Positions 14,541 through 23,295 of a DNA stretch of 64,000 nt are shown here, one piece after another. The notes under the pieces are model-generated. The model worked only from the letters and a program-made list of their open reading frames with translations, did not search any database and had not been told where the DNA came from. Numbering within the stretch: position 1 is the first letter of the stretch; every line of letters starts with the position of its first letter. Origin of the DNA: Xanthomonas cissicola (GTDB lineage: Bacteria; Pseudomonadota; Gammaproteobacteria; Xanthomonadales; Xanthomonadaceae); the NCBI RefSeq assembly GCF_008801575.1, contig NZ_VZPL01000009.1:1-64000 (forward strand). The letters are read 5' to 3'. Both the position numbers and the translations under genes were made by a program.

Positions 14541-16460
14541 TCAAATGCCTTCAAACACCGCCCCTCCATCCACCATCCGGCGAACGCTCTGCCGCACGCT
14601 CTCGGGGATAGCCTGCGGTGAGACGGTCTCGGAGGCATCTGGATGATGCTGGTCGCCCATGATGGTCCGAACGATCGCGACCACGTTGGTCGGCGTGACT
14701 ACATCAATCGCTGCGCGATCACCAAGATCCGTGTGCGGTCGGGTCAGCATTCGGCACAGGTCCCACGAGTCCGCTCCTTGGCACTGATTCATGAGGACCT
14801 GGGTCAGCTTGTGCTTGAGTGGCACCAGTTGCCAATCGGGAACACGCTGCCCTCGATTACCCAGGCTAATGGACAGCAGCTTGCCTGCCTTCAGTTCGCG
14901 GTTGATCTGGTCCTTGGACTTACCGGCCAGCTTGCCGAACAGCGCCACCGGCAGGCAGCTAGGCGACTCGTACATGGCCAGCGTTTCCTCGCGCTCGCGC
15001 TGGATTGCGGACGCTTCCGGTTCCGGCGTTCGAGTGGGGGGCGGAGGCACCTGCGACAGCCGCTGGAAGGTAGTTCCCTCAGTACTTGGCACCACAACGA
15101 TCGGCGTGGGCGACACGGCGGCTTTAGCAGAAACATCGGCGATGGCCGCCGGCCCTTCCGCCATCGCTGGCACCCCTTCGATATGGATGGTTAGATGTGC
15201 ACCGGCAGCTTCCACTTGGCCCTGTTCGAGCAGGTCAAGACGGTCGGCCCAATCCTGCATCATCCGGCGGCGCGGCTCGACATACTTGGCGTGGTTGTAG
15301 GCCGAACTCACCTTGTTCGGATCGGAGTGCGAAAGCTGCGCGTCCACCCAAATCTTGGGATAGCCGATCTCGTTGAGCGCCGTAGAAATCGTTCCCCGAA
15401 TGCCATGGCCGGTCAGTTGGGCGTCGTAGCCCATTCGTTTCAAGGCAGCGTTGAGGGTGTTCTCACTGATGCGCTTCTTGAGTTCGCTGCGGTGCGCCAG
15501 CAGATGCTTCTGGGCAGGCCGCATTACGCCCAGGAGGTAGCGCACTATCTCGACCGCCTGGACAGACAGAGGCACGATGTAAGGCGGTATGTCATGCGGG
15601 CGCCTGCCGGCCTTGCGCATCTCGTCCTGAAGCTGTTTGACGATCTGCGGCGGAATAATCCACAGACCGCGGTCGAGGTCGAACTGTTCCGGCGTAGCCA
15701 GTCGCAGTTCGCCGGTGCGCACCCCGGTCAGGAACAGCAGTCGAATGCCGAGCTGCGTTTGCCAGCCACGCGGGTTGTAGAGCCTGAGCTTCTGGAGGAA
15801 GTCGGGCAGTTCGGGCAGACGCAGGTAGGGGTTGTGGCTCACCGGCGGCTTGGGCTCGGCCACCACGTCGAGGTCTGTGGCCGGATTCGCCTCCATGCCC
15901 TCGACAATGACCAGGGCGTAGCGGAACAACTGGCTCAGCCAAGTGCGGACCTTCTCGGCAGTGGTGAAAGCCTTGCGCCGCTCGATCCGCGCCAGGACGC
16001 CCAGGAGTTGAGGTCGGCGAATGTCGTAGATCGACATCCTCTCAAGGCTGGGCAGCACATCCTTTCCGAAGATTCTCTGGATCTGCGAGAGCGTGCTGTT
16101 TCTGCCTTCCTTGAGTTCCTTCGCGCGATGCTCGACCCAGGCATCGAAGACGGCCTTGAACGTGTAGTCCGAGGCTAGCTTGATAGCGCGTCGCTTCTGT
16201 TTGCGGTCAGTATGGGGATTGATGCCCTTCGCCACGAGCGCTCGGGCTTCATCACGCAAGGTGCGTGCTTCGCGCAGTCCGACCTCGGGGTAGTTGCCCA
16301 AAGAGATGCGCTTTTGCTTGCCGAGCCAGTAGTAGCGCAGATGCCACGATTTGCCGCCGGTGGGGGCGACTACAAGGCCGAGGCCGTCAGTGTCAGGGAT
16401 GCTGTAGGTTTTCTCGGCGGCCTTGGCTTGCCGCACGGTCAGATCAGAGAGTGCCATCAT
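14541..16460 (-). CDS. P4-type tyrosine integrase with an extra antitoxin-like C-terminal domain
   Basis: This 639-residue protein is about 200 residues longer than typical P4-type integrases. The N-terminal arm-binding DUF4102 domain (about 1-90, with LVVAPTGGKSWHLRYYWLGKQKRISLGNYP) is followed by the core-binding domain and the catalytic domain, whose R (TGVRTGEL), HxxR (GHGIRG), H (LSHSD) and Y (SAYNHAKY) are all visible by about residue 400. The C-terminal extension (about 490-620) has an HTH-like stretch (AGKSKDQINRELKAGKLLSISLGNRG) and a segment, DSWDLCRMLTRPHTDLG, that resembles the toxin-binding part of MbcA/ParS/Xre antitoxins. The gene points away from the adjacent tRNA-Gly, the presumed attachment site. 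Confidence 0.88.
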   Translation of the reverse strand: MMALSDLTVRQAKAAEKTYSIPDTDGLGLVVAPTGGKSWHLRYYWLGKQKRISLGNYPEVGLREARTLRDEARALVAKGINPHTDRKQKRRAIKLASDYTFKAVFDAWVEHRAKELKEGRNSTLSQIQRIFGKDVLPSLERMSIYDIRRPQLLGVLARIERRKAFTTAEKVRTWLSQLFRYALVIVEGMEANPATDLDVVAEPKPPVSHNPYLRLPELPDFLQKLRLYNPRGWQTQLGIRLLFLTGVRTGELRLATPEQFDLDRGLWIIPPQIVKQLQDEMRKAGRRPHDIPPYIVPLSVQAVEIVRYLLGVMRPAQKHLLAHRSELKKRISENTLNAALKRMGYDAQLTGHGIRGTISTALNEIGYPKIWVDAQLSHSDPNKVSSAYNHAKYVEPRRRMMQDWADRLDLLEQGQVEAAGAHLTIHIEGVPAMAEGPAAIADVSAKAAVSPTPIVVVPSTEGTTFQRLSQVPPPPTRTPEPEASAIQREREETLAMYESPSCLPVALFGKLAGKSKDQINRELKAGKLLSISLGNRGQRVPDWQLVPLKHKLTQVLMNQCQGADSWDLCRMLTRPHTDLGDRAAIDVVTPTNVVAIVRTIMGDQHHPDASETVSPQAIPESVRQSVRRMVDGGAVFEGI

Positions 16461-16466
16461 TAAACT

Positions 16467-16486
16467 CCTAAGTCATGAGACTTAGG
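16467..16486. promoter_or_regulatory. Perfect palindrome just upstream of the integrase gene
   Basis: CCTAAGTC-ATGA-GACTTAGG is a perfect 8-bp inverted repeat centred about 16 bp upstream of the integrase ATG (16460). Its place over the likely 5' untranslated region or promoter suggests an operator or an RNA hairpin that controls integrase expression. Nothing identifies the binding protein; the integrase's own C-terminal module is one candidate. Confidence 0.45.
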
Positions 16487-16552
16487 CTCAATGCTGCTGG
16501 TCATCCCGATCCAACCCCAGCAACAACCCGGAACCGGCACCACCCACATTCT

Positions 16553-16574
16553 TTGGCCTCAATTTTGGCCTCAA
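16553..16574. repeat. Paired TTGGCCTCAA direct repeats, candidate integrase arm sites
   Basis: TTGGCCTCAA occurs at 16553-16562 and 16565-16574, in phase at 12 bp. The pair lies between the integrase gene and the 3' end of tRNA-Gly, exactly where arm-type binding sites of P4-like integrases lie. The role is inferred from position and from the similar arrangement at the second integrase in this window. Confidence 0.5.
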
Positions 16575-16615
16575 AAACGCTGGCTGTTGGTGGATGTCCG
16601 TGGCGTTTGCCGGAA

Positions 16616-16638
16616 TGAAAAAAGGAGCCGAAGCTCCT
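16616..16638 (-). terminator. Rho-independent terminator behind tRNA-Gly
   Basis: On the minus strand GGAGC-TTCG-GCTCC is followed by six T residues. The stable UUCG tetraloop and the T-tract make a classic intrinsic terminator, 48 bp past the tRNA 3' end. Confidence 0.75.
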
Positions 16639-16685
16639 CTTTTCAACGACCTACAGATGCAAGTGGAAGTCTGTAGATCAATATT

Positions 16686-16761
<76 letters not shown>

Positions 16762-16797
16762 TTGGGAGGCGAAATTCTACAGTGAACGGGATAGCTG

Positions 16798-17430
16798 TCA
16801 ACTGTTGCTTTCGATTTTTTTCGGCTTGTTGCTGATCGCTGCTTTCTCGTCGGCGCGCAGGCTTGGCCACGCGGCCTGCAGATACTGAAACCCTGACCAC
16901 AGCGTCAGCAAGGCCGCAATGGCCAGCGTCCAGTAGCCCGCACGAAAAATCAGGTTGCCCAGCCAGATTTCATGCGTAGGCATCTGCCCTGGGGTGACCG
17001 AATACAACAGGCACAGCAACGCCACCATTTGTGCGGTGGTTTTGATCTTGCCGATGGCCGCCACGCGCACCTTGGCGCGCTGGCCGATCTCGGCCATCCA
17101 TTCGCGGAGTGCAGAGACGGCAATCTCGCGTCCGACGATGACTGCCGCCCAGAACGCCATCCACGGCGTGGGATGGCCCTGCACAATCAGGAACAGCGCC
17201 ACCGCGACCATCAACTTGTCGGCGACCGGGTCCAGAAATGCGCCGAATGCGGAATATTGGTGATAACGCCGCGCGACCCAGCCATCCAGCCAGTCGGTGA
17301 TGGCGGCCAGCGCAAACACGCCGGCGGACGCGAAGTTCGTCCACGTGTAGGGCAGGTAGAACACCACGACCAACACCGGGATCATCACGATCCTCAGCAG
17401 TGTCAGCCACGTGGGGATGGTCAACTTCAT
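16798..17430 (-). CDS. pgsA: CDP-diacylglycerol-glycerol-3-phosphate 3-phosphatidyltransferase
   Basis: This 210-residue inner-membrane enzyme makes phosphatidylglycerol phosphate from CDP-diacylglycerol and glycerol-3-phosphate, the committed step to phosphatidylglycerol and cardiolipin. The CDP-alcohol phosphotransferase motif is complete: DWLDGWVARRYHQYSAFGAFLDPVADK, that is D-G-x2-A-R-x8-G-x3-D-x3-D. Several hydrophobic spans fill the rest. The Lys-rich tail (SNKPKKIESNS) ends the protein. Its start overlaps the uvrC stop by 4 bp, so it is the last gene of that operon before tRNA-Gly. Confidence 0.95.
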   Translation of the reverse strand: MKLTIPTWLTLLRIVMIPVLVVVFYLPYTWTNFASAGVFALAAITDWLDGWVARRYHQYSAFGAFLDPVADKLMVAVALFLIVQGHPTPWMAFWAAVIVGREIAVSALREWMAEIGQRAKVRVAAIGKIKTTAQMVALLCLLYSVTPGQMPTHEIWLGNLIFRAGYWTLAIAALLTLWSGFQYLQAAWPSLRADEKAAISNKPKKIESNS

Positions 17431-19286
17431 TGCGGACTTGCCTCGCCTGCCGCATCGGGAAGCGCCAGCCCGTGCAGGTTAGCGTAGATTCGCGCGGCAA
17501 GTGCGGCATTGACCCCCTCCACCCGTGCAATCTCGGCCTCGCCAGCGGCCTTGAGCCCGACCAGTCCTCCGAAATGCTTGAGCAGGCTCGCGCGGCGCCG
17601 AGGGCCGATGCCGGGGATATCCTCGAGCTTGCTGGTCATGCGCGCCTTCTGGCGGCGCCCGCGGTGGCCGGTGATCGCAAAGCGGTGCGCTTCGTCACGC
17701 ACTTGCTGGATGAATTGCAGCGCAGGCGACGCCGCGCCCGGCCGTAGCTCGCGCCCGTCGGCCATGATCAACGCTTCGTGCCCTGCCCGGCGCTCTTCGC
17801 CCTTGGCCACGCCGACCAGCAACACGTTCTCGACCCCGAGATCGGCCAACGCGGCCTGGGCCTGCGCCAGCTGGCCGGCGCCACCGTCGATCAGCAGCAC
17901 GTCGGGGATCACGCCGTTCTCTTCCACGGCGCGACGGAAGCGGCGCTCGATCGCCTGCCGCATGGCTGCGTAGTCGTCGCCCGGCGTGATGCCGGAAATA
18001 TTGAAGCGCCGGTACTGGCCACGCACCGGGCCGCTGGCGTCGAATACCACGCACGAGGCGACGGTCGCTTCGCCCATGGTGTGACTGATGTCGAAACACT
18101 CCACGCGCTTGACCGGCTCGGCAAGTCCAAGCAGCTCGCGCAAGGCTTCGCTGCGTGCATGCTGCGCGCTCTGGCTGGTGAGCTCGGTGACAAGGGTCAG
18201 CTGCGCATTACGCGTGGCCAGCAACAGATAGCCGGCACGCTCGCCGCGCACGTTCCACTTCAGCGCCACCTTGTGCTCGGCGGCCGTACTGAGCGCGGCT
18301 TCGATCAGCTCGGCTTCCGGAATCTCGCGGTCGAGCAGGATTTCGCGCGGGGGAGAGTGCTCGGCGTAGTACTGCGATACGAACGCGCCAAGAATTTCGT
18401 CGGCACTATCTTCCCCGTTGGTCTTGGGAAAGAACGAGCGCGTGCCGAGATTGCGGCCATCGCGAAAACTCAGCAACAGGACGCACGCCTGGCTGGATTG
18501 CGTGGCGCAGGCCAGCACGTCCAGATCCGCTGCACGGCCGTCGACGTATTGACGGTTCTGCATGCTGCGCAGCGACGAGAGCAAATCGCGCAAACGCGCG
18601 GCGCGCTCGAATTCCAGCGCCTCGCTGGCCTGCTGCATCGAGTGCATGATCTCTTCGCCGAGCTGATCGCTCTTGCCTTCGAGAAACATGGTGGCGCGGC
18701 GTACCGATTCGGCGTAATCCGGAGCCGCCACCAAATCCACGCACGGACCACTGCAACGCCCGATCTGATATTGCAGGCATGGCCGCGAACGGTTGCGGAA
18801 CACGCTGTCCTCGCAACTGCGCAGCTTGAAGAGCTTATGCATCAGGCTCAGCGTTTCGCGTACGCCCGTGACGCCCGTGTAAGGGCCGAAATAACGCCCT
18901 TGCACCGCACGCGGGCCCCGATGCAAGGCAATACGGGGCCATTGTTCGCGCGTCAGCAACACGTATGGGTAGCTTTTGTCGTCGCGCAACGACACGTTGT
19001 AGCGCGGCGACAACGATTTGATCAGCTGGTTTTCCAGCAGTAGCGCTTCGGCTTCGCTGCGGGTGACGGTGACGTCCATGCGCGCGACCTGCGACAGCAT
19101 CGAGGTCAACCGGGCGTTCTTCGGCGTCCCGTTGAAATAGCTTCCCACGCGCTTGCGCAGCGCGCCCGCCTTGCCGACGTACAACAAGGTGTCGTCGCCC
19201 GCATACATGCGATAGACGCCAGGCGCGGTGCTCAGTTGCGCAGCAAACGCTTTTCCATCGAAATCGTTTTGGGGTCTGACGCTCAT
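17427..19286 (-). CDS. uvrC: UvrABC excinuclease subunit C
   Basis: This 619-residue DNA repair nuclease makes both incisions in nucleotide excision repair. The N-terminal GIY-YIG domain (about 18-95, GVYRMYAGDDTLLYVGKAGAL) cuts 3' of the lesion. A Cys-containing segment (SCEDSVFRNRSRPCLQYQIGRCSGPC) and the UVR UvrB-binding helix follow (about 200-235). The RNase H-like C-terminal nuclease (about 380-535, CFDISHTMGEATVASCVVFD and LLIDGGAGQLAQA) cuts 5'. Helix-hairpin-helix motifs end the protein (IPGIGPRRRASLLKHFGGL). It overlaps pgsA by 4 bp and the upstream NHL gene by ATGA. Confidence 0.96.
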   Translation of the reverse strand: MSVRPQNDFDGKAFAAQLSTAPGVYRMYAGDDTLLYVGKAGALRKRVGSYFNGTPKNARLTSMLSQVARMDVTVTRSEAEALLLENQLIKSLSPRYNVSLRDDKSYPYVLLTREQWPRIALHRGPRAVQGRYFGPYTGVTGVRETLSLMHKLFKLRSCEDSVFRNRSRPCLQYQIGRCSGPCVDLVAAPDYAESVRRATMFLEGKSDQLGEEIMHSMQQASEALEFERAARLRDLLSSLRSMQNRQYVDGRAADLDVLACATQSSQACVLLLSFRDGRNLGTRSFFPKTNGEDSADEILGAFVSQYYAEHSPPREILLDREIPEAELIEAALSTAAEHKVALKWNVRGERAGYLLLATRNAQLTLVTELTSQSAQHARSEALRELLGLAEPVKRVECFDISHTMGEATVASCVVFDASGPVRGQYRRFNISGITPGDDYAAMRQAIERRFRRAVEENGVIPDVLLIDGGAGQLAQAQAALADLGVENVLLVGVAKGEERRAGHEALIMADGRELRPGAASPALQFIQQVRDEAHRFAITGHRGRRQKARMTSKLEDIPGIGPRRRASLLKHFGGLVGLKAAGEAEIARVEGVNAALAARIYANLHGLALPDAAGEASPQ

Positions 19287-20701
19287 TCGTCTATCGAAAC
19301 ATCACTCAATGCGCCGCTTGCAAGGTCGTACCGCAAGATGGCATGTGCATCGGTTTCAGCGATCCAGACCGCACCGGCGGCGACCGCCAGACCGGCAGGG
19401 CCATGCAGACGACGCGGCAGCGCGACCGTGGTCAATTCGCCGCCGCCCAGGCGTAGGCAGCGCAGGCGGCCATTACCGGTGTCGGCGATCCACAGCAGCG
19501 GCGAATCGGCCGCCAATGCAATGGCCTGTGGGAACTGCAGACGCGCCGTGCTGCGTGAGCCGTCCTGATCTCCAAATTGCCAGGTGCCCTGCCCGCCCAC
19601 CAAGGTCTGCACCAGATCGCCGCGCAGTTGCATGGTGCGGATCGACGAGCCCAGTCCGTCGCAGACATAGGCCACTTGCTGCACCGACGCCAAGCCGGCC
19701 GGCTGTGCGAAAGCAGCGAGATGGCCGCTGCCGTCGCGAATTTCAAGGGCACCGGTGCCTGCGCGCGCGGTCAGCGCGGCGCGGCCCAGGTGATAACTCC
19801 AGATCCGGTTATCGCCGGCCATGGCGATCAACACCTGGTTGTCGGCGATGGCCAGACCTTGCGGGTAGTTCAGCGCAGAGCCACCGGGCGACGCCAGCGG
19901 GCCTTCGACCGGCTCGCCGGAACGACCGGTGCCGCACAAGGTATCAACCTGCCCGCTGCGCAGGTTGATACGACGCAGCGCATGGTTGCCGGTATCGGCG
20001 ACATACAGTTGATCACGTTCCAACGCCAAACCTTGCGGACGCCGAAATGCCGCCTCGCCGACACCGCCGTCGATGAGATCAGCATTGCCATGCCCGAACT
20101 GGCGCAGCACGCGCCCGCTGTGCGTGCACTCGAGCACGCGGTGGTGGCCGGTATCGGCGACATACAACCGGTCTTCGGTCGCCGCCAAACCAGTAGGAAA
20201 GCGCAACGCCAGATGCGGCTCGGGCTCGCGCTCGGCCACGCCGTGCAGGTCGGCGTCAGACGGCGGCGGCTGGCCTTCGCACAGGGCAGTCAGGGCCTTG
20301 TCCAGATCGCCGGTGACGCCCACCAGGCGCTGCCGCTCGCGGCCGTAGGCATCCAGCAGCACCAGCGTGGGCCAGGATTCGATACCGAAGCGACGCCAGG
20401 TTTCCCAGTCCTTGTCGAGCAGGATCGGCGCACTCACGCCGTGTCCGCGCAGTTGTTTAAGCGAGCGTTGCGGCAGGCGTTCACTGTCGAAACGCGGCAC
20501 CTGCACCACGATCACCTGGAGCCGGCCAGGGCTGCGCGCCTGCCAGTGGGCAAGCTCGGCCAGGCGTTCTGCGCACCACACCGAGCTGGCGTTGACGAAC
20601 GCCAGCACCAGCGCGCGCCCGCGATGCTCCTGCAAGGTGGAGGGCCTGGCATTGAGCCAGGTGGGAAATTCCGGCAGTTCCTGGGTGAGCTGGGCGTTCA
20701 T
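19283..20701 (-). CDS. Thioredoxin-like/NHL-repeat protein (NHLRC2-like)
   Basis: This 472-residue soluble protein starts at the ATG at 20701; a longer frame upstream has no support. The first ~150 residues look like a thioredoxin-fold peroxiredoxin-type domain (GRALVLAFVNASSVWCAERLAELAHW, PILLDKDWETWRRFGIESWPTLVLLD), but the usual CxxC is absent: only one Cys lies in the active-site loop. The rest (about 190-470) is a six-bladed beta-propeller of NHL repeats (YVADTGHHRVLECTHSGRVLRQFG; LYVADTGNHALRRINL; LWIADTGNGRLRCLRL). The layout equals the conserved NHLRC2 family, whose bacterial role is unclear. It lies between the phosphatase and uvrC and overlaps uvrC. Confidence 0.85.
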   Translation of the reverse strand: MNAQLTQELPEFPTWLNARPSTLQEHRGRALVLAFVNASSVWCAERLAELAHWQARSPGRLQVIVVQVPRFDSERLPQRSLKQLRGHGVSAPILLDKDWETWRRFGIESWPTLVLLDAYGRERQRLVGVTGDLDKALTALCEGQPPPSDADLHGVAEREPEPHLALRFPTGLAATEDRLYVADTGHHRVLECTHSGRVLRQFGHGNADLIDGGVGEAAFRRPQGLALERDQLYVADTGNHALRRINLRSGQVDTLCGTGRSGEPVEGPLASPGGSALNYPQGLAIADNQVLIAMAGDNRIWSYHLGRAALTARAGTGALEIRDGSGHLAAFAQPAGLASVQQVAYVCDGLGSSIRTMQLRGDLVQTLVGGQGTWQFGDQDGSRSTARLQFPQAIALAADSPLLWIADTGNGRLRCLRLGGGELTTVALPRRLHGPAGLAVAAGAVWIAETDAHAILRYDLASGALSDVSIDE

Positions 20702-20724
20702 GCGGTGATTATGCCCAAGCGCGA

Positions 20725-21189
20725 TTAGCCGCGGGTGAGTCTGGCAACGGTGAGGCGCGCGGCAGTGTCGACCAGCTGCCATACCTGCTCGAAGTCATCC
20801 ATGCTGCCGGTATACGGGTCGGGGATTTCATCGCGCGCGTCGATGCCGGCCCAGGGCAGCCACAAGGCGAGCTTGTCGCGCTGCGCTGCCGGGGCCAGCC
20901 GCTGCAGATCGCGCAGATTGCTGCCGTCTGCGCATAGCAGCCAATCGAAATGCTCGACATCCGAGTGCTTCATCTGGCGCGCGCGAAGACCCGAAATATC
21001 CACGCCGTGACCGCCCGCGCAGCGGATCGCGCGCGGGTCCGGCGGATCGCCGGCATGCCAATCGCCGGTCCCGGCCGAATCGACCTCGATGCGCCGCGAC
21101 AGCCGTGCCTTGTCCAGTTGCGCACGCAAGGCACCCTCGCCCATCGGTGACCGGCAGATATTGCCCAGGCAGACGATCAGCACCTTCAT
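20725..21189 (-). CDS. Low-molecular-weight protein tyrosine phosphatase
   Basis: This 154-residue cytoplasmic enzyme hydrolyses phosphotyrosine (and perhaps phosphoarginine or sugar phosphates). The P-loop CLGNICRS at residues 7-14 contains the nucleophilic Cys and Arg, and the general-acid Asp is in IPDPYTG (about 127-133). The ATG overlaps the kdsB stop by 4 bp. LMW phosphatases often dephosphorylate the tyrosine kinases of exopolysaccharide export, but this one lies with kdsB, not in a polysaccharide cluster. Confidence 0.93.
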   Translation of the reverse strand: MKVLIVCLGNICRSPMGEGALRAQLDKARLSRRIEVDSAGTGDWHAGDPPDPRAIRCAGGHGVDISGLRARQMKHSDVEHFDWLLCADGSNLRDLQRLAPAAQRDKLALWLPWAGIDARDEIPDPYTGSMDDFEQVWQLVDTAARLTVARLTRG

Positions 21190-21965
21190 GCAGAAGCCAC
21201 CCGCATCTGCGCGCGAACGAGATCGTCCGCGGTATCGATGCCTGGCGGAAACGGCTCAGGCGTCACCGCCACGGCGATGCGATAGCCGGCTTCCATCACG
21301 CGCAATTGTTCCAGCGATTCGGTGCGCTCCAGCATGCCGGGCGGCATGGCTGCGAAGCGTTGCAGGAAGCCTGCGCGATAGGCGTAGATGCCGATGTGAC
21401 GCAGCCACTGACCTTCTGCAGGCACGCTATCGTGCTGGCTGGCGAAGCTATCGCGGTGCCAGGGAATCGGCGCACGGCTGAAATACAGCGCGTCGCCGCC
21501 GGCCGTGCGCACCAGCTTCACCACGTTGGGATCGAACAGGTCGTGCGCGTTGTCCACCGGCGCGGCCAGCGTGGCCATCTGGGCACCGGAGCGCTGCAGC
21601 AGATCTGCAACAGCGCGGATGCCCGCAGCCGGCGCAAACGGCTCGTCCCCTTGCAGATTGACCACGCAGGCCTGGTCGTCCCATCCGGCAATGCGCGCGC
21701 ATTCGGCAAGGCGGTCGGTGCCGGAAAGATGCGCGGTGCCGGTCATCGCCACATGCACTCCGGGCAGATGCTCGATCGCCGCTACGATACGCGCGTCGTC
21801 GGTGGCCACCCACACCTCGCGCGCACCCGCCAGCAATGCACGCTCGGCCACGTGCTGGATCATCGGTCGATCGCCGATCAGTTGCAGCGGTTTACCCGGC
21901 AGCCGCGTGGAAGCGTAACGGGCGGGAATGGCGACAACGAAATCGGCAGGCGTGGTGGGTGTCAT
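21186..21965 (-). CDS. kdsB: 3-deoxy-manno-octulosonate cytidylyltransferase (CMP-KDO synthetase)
   Basis: This 259-residue cytoplasmic enzyme activates KDO with CTP to give CMP-KDO for lipid A-core synthesis. The nucleotide-binding N-terminus [16 protein letters not shown] and the motifs [19 protein letters not shown] and [15 protein letters not shown] are characteristic. Length matches the family. It is the first gene of the kdsB-phosphatase-NHL-uvrC-pgsA run, with short overlaps throughout. Confidence 0.95.
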   Translation of the reverse strand: MTPTTPADFVVAIPARYASTRLPGKPLQLIGDRPMIQHVAERALLAGAREVWVATDDARIVAAIEHLPGVHVAMTGTAHLSGTDRLAECARIAGWDDQACVVNLQGDEPFAPAAGIRAVADLLQRSGAQMATLAAPVDNAHDLFDPNVVKLVRTAGGDALYFSRAPIPWHRDSFASQHDSVPAEGQWLRHIGIYAYRAGFLQRFAAMPPGMLERTESLEQLRVMEAGYRIAVAVTPEPFPPGIDTADDLVRAQMRVASA

Positions 21966-22257
21966 ACGTGCGCGCTCTGGATGCAGTAGGAAGTGGGGGA
22001 AACGAGAGAACCGAATCGCTTGATGCCGATGTGTGATTGAGCGAAGTGGCGGTATTCAGTTGGCGCTGCGCTGCACGACATCAAACCGCGCCGCGCGCCC
22101 TGGTCGCAGCGATGCGCACCAATATTTTCGGGTAGACCTTTACCCGAGTGGTGCGAGATTTCATCCAGCATGGATGACACATCGCAGCCGCAAGAGTGCA
22201 CTCAACGCCTGGCTCGGGATGCTTGGCCAGCAACCGTCCAACTGCAAGCTGACTCGC

Positions 22258-23295
22258 TCACACGCCCTGCCGGCTCGCCAATTTGTTCAATCGGTCCAGC
22301 AGGCTCACCCAGAACGCGGCCGGCAGTTCCGCCTTCAGTGGCACGCTGTACAGCCACTCGTCGGCGAACGGACGGCATTTCACCGCGTCCTTTTCTGTCA
22401 TCAGCACCGGCAGGCGGCTTCCGAAGCTGAAATCCGCGGCGCGATAGACGTGATGATCCGCAAACGCATGCGGCACCACGCCAATGCCGCGCGCGCGCAG
22501 CATGGCGAAGAAACGTTCCGGATGCGCGATGCCCGCCACGGCATGCACGCGCTGTCCGGCAAGCATGCTCAAGGGCTGCGCACGCTTGCCGTCCATTGGC
22601 TGCACGCTGTCGATGCTCAAACGCATCTGCCATTCGCCGAAACCGGCATCATCCGGCGCCTGCGGTGCGGCAGTTGCACTGGCCTGGCCGAGATTGACCA
22701 CGCGAAAATCGCAATCCTGCGCCCGCGCGGCCGGTTCGCGTAGCGGCCCAGCAGGCAACAGGCGTCCGTTGCCGTAGCGCCGCTGGCCATCGACCACTTC
22801 GATTTCGACATCGCGGGCCAGACGGTAATGCTGCAGGCCATCGTCGCAGATCACGATGTCGCAGCCCGCCTCGACCAGCGCCCGCGCAGCAGCGAGCCGG
22901 TCGCTGTCGACGCGCACGCGCGCACCGGTCTTCCAGGCGATCAACACCGGCTCGTCGCCGCCGAGCGCCACCGGCGTGTCCGCTTCGACCCAGCGGGCGG
23001 TACCGGCGTCATCGCGGCCGTAGCCACGGCTGGCGACGCCAGGGGTCCAGCCGGCTTCCTGCAGCTTCGCGACCAAGGCAATCGTCAGCGGCGTCTTGCC
23101 GGTGCCGCCGGCGGTGACATTGCCGACCACGATCACCGGCACCGGCACACCGTGGCGCCTGCGCCAGCCGCGGCGATACAGCGCCCGTCGCAACGCGATC
23201 GCAGCGCCGTAGACCGGCGAAAGGATGCGCGCCGGCAATGGGATCGGCGTGTTGTCGTACCAGTAACCCGGGGTGCGGGTGCCGCGCTTGCTCAT
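22258..23295 (-). CDS. lpxK: Tetraacyldisaccharide 4'-kinase
   Basis: This 345-residue membrane-associated kinase phosphorylates the 4' position of the lipid A precursor disaccharide. The P-loop [16 protein letters not shown] lies at about 58-73 and an N-terminal hydrophobic helix anchors it. [17 protein letters not shown] and the C-terminal MTEKDAVKC are conserved LpxK motifs. The ATG overlaps the msbA stop, as in the classical msbA-lpxK pair. kdsB lies beyond a 292-bp gap. Confidence 0.95.
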   Translation of the reverse strand: MSKRGTRTPGYWYDNTPIPLPARILSPVYGAAIALRRALYRRGWRRRHGVPVPVIVVGNVTAGGTGKTPLTIALVAKLQEAGWTPGVASRGYGRDDAGTARWVEADTPVALGGDEPVLIAWKTGARVRVDSDRLAAARALVEAGCDIVICDDGLQHYRLARDVEIEVVDGQRRYGNGRLLPAGPLREPAARAQDCDFRVVNLGQASATAAPQAPDDAGFGEWQMRLSIDSVQPMDGKRAQPLSMLAGQRVHAVAGIAHPERFFAMLRARGIGVVPHAFADHHVYRAADFSFGSRLPVLMTEKDAVKCRPFADEWLYSVPLKAELPAAFWVSLLDRLNKLASRQGV

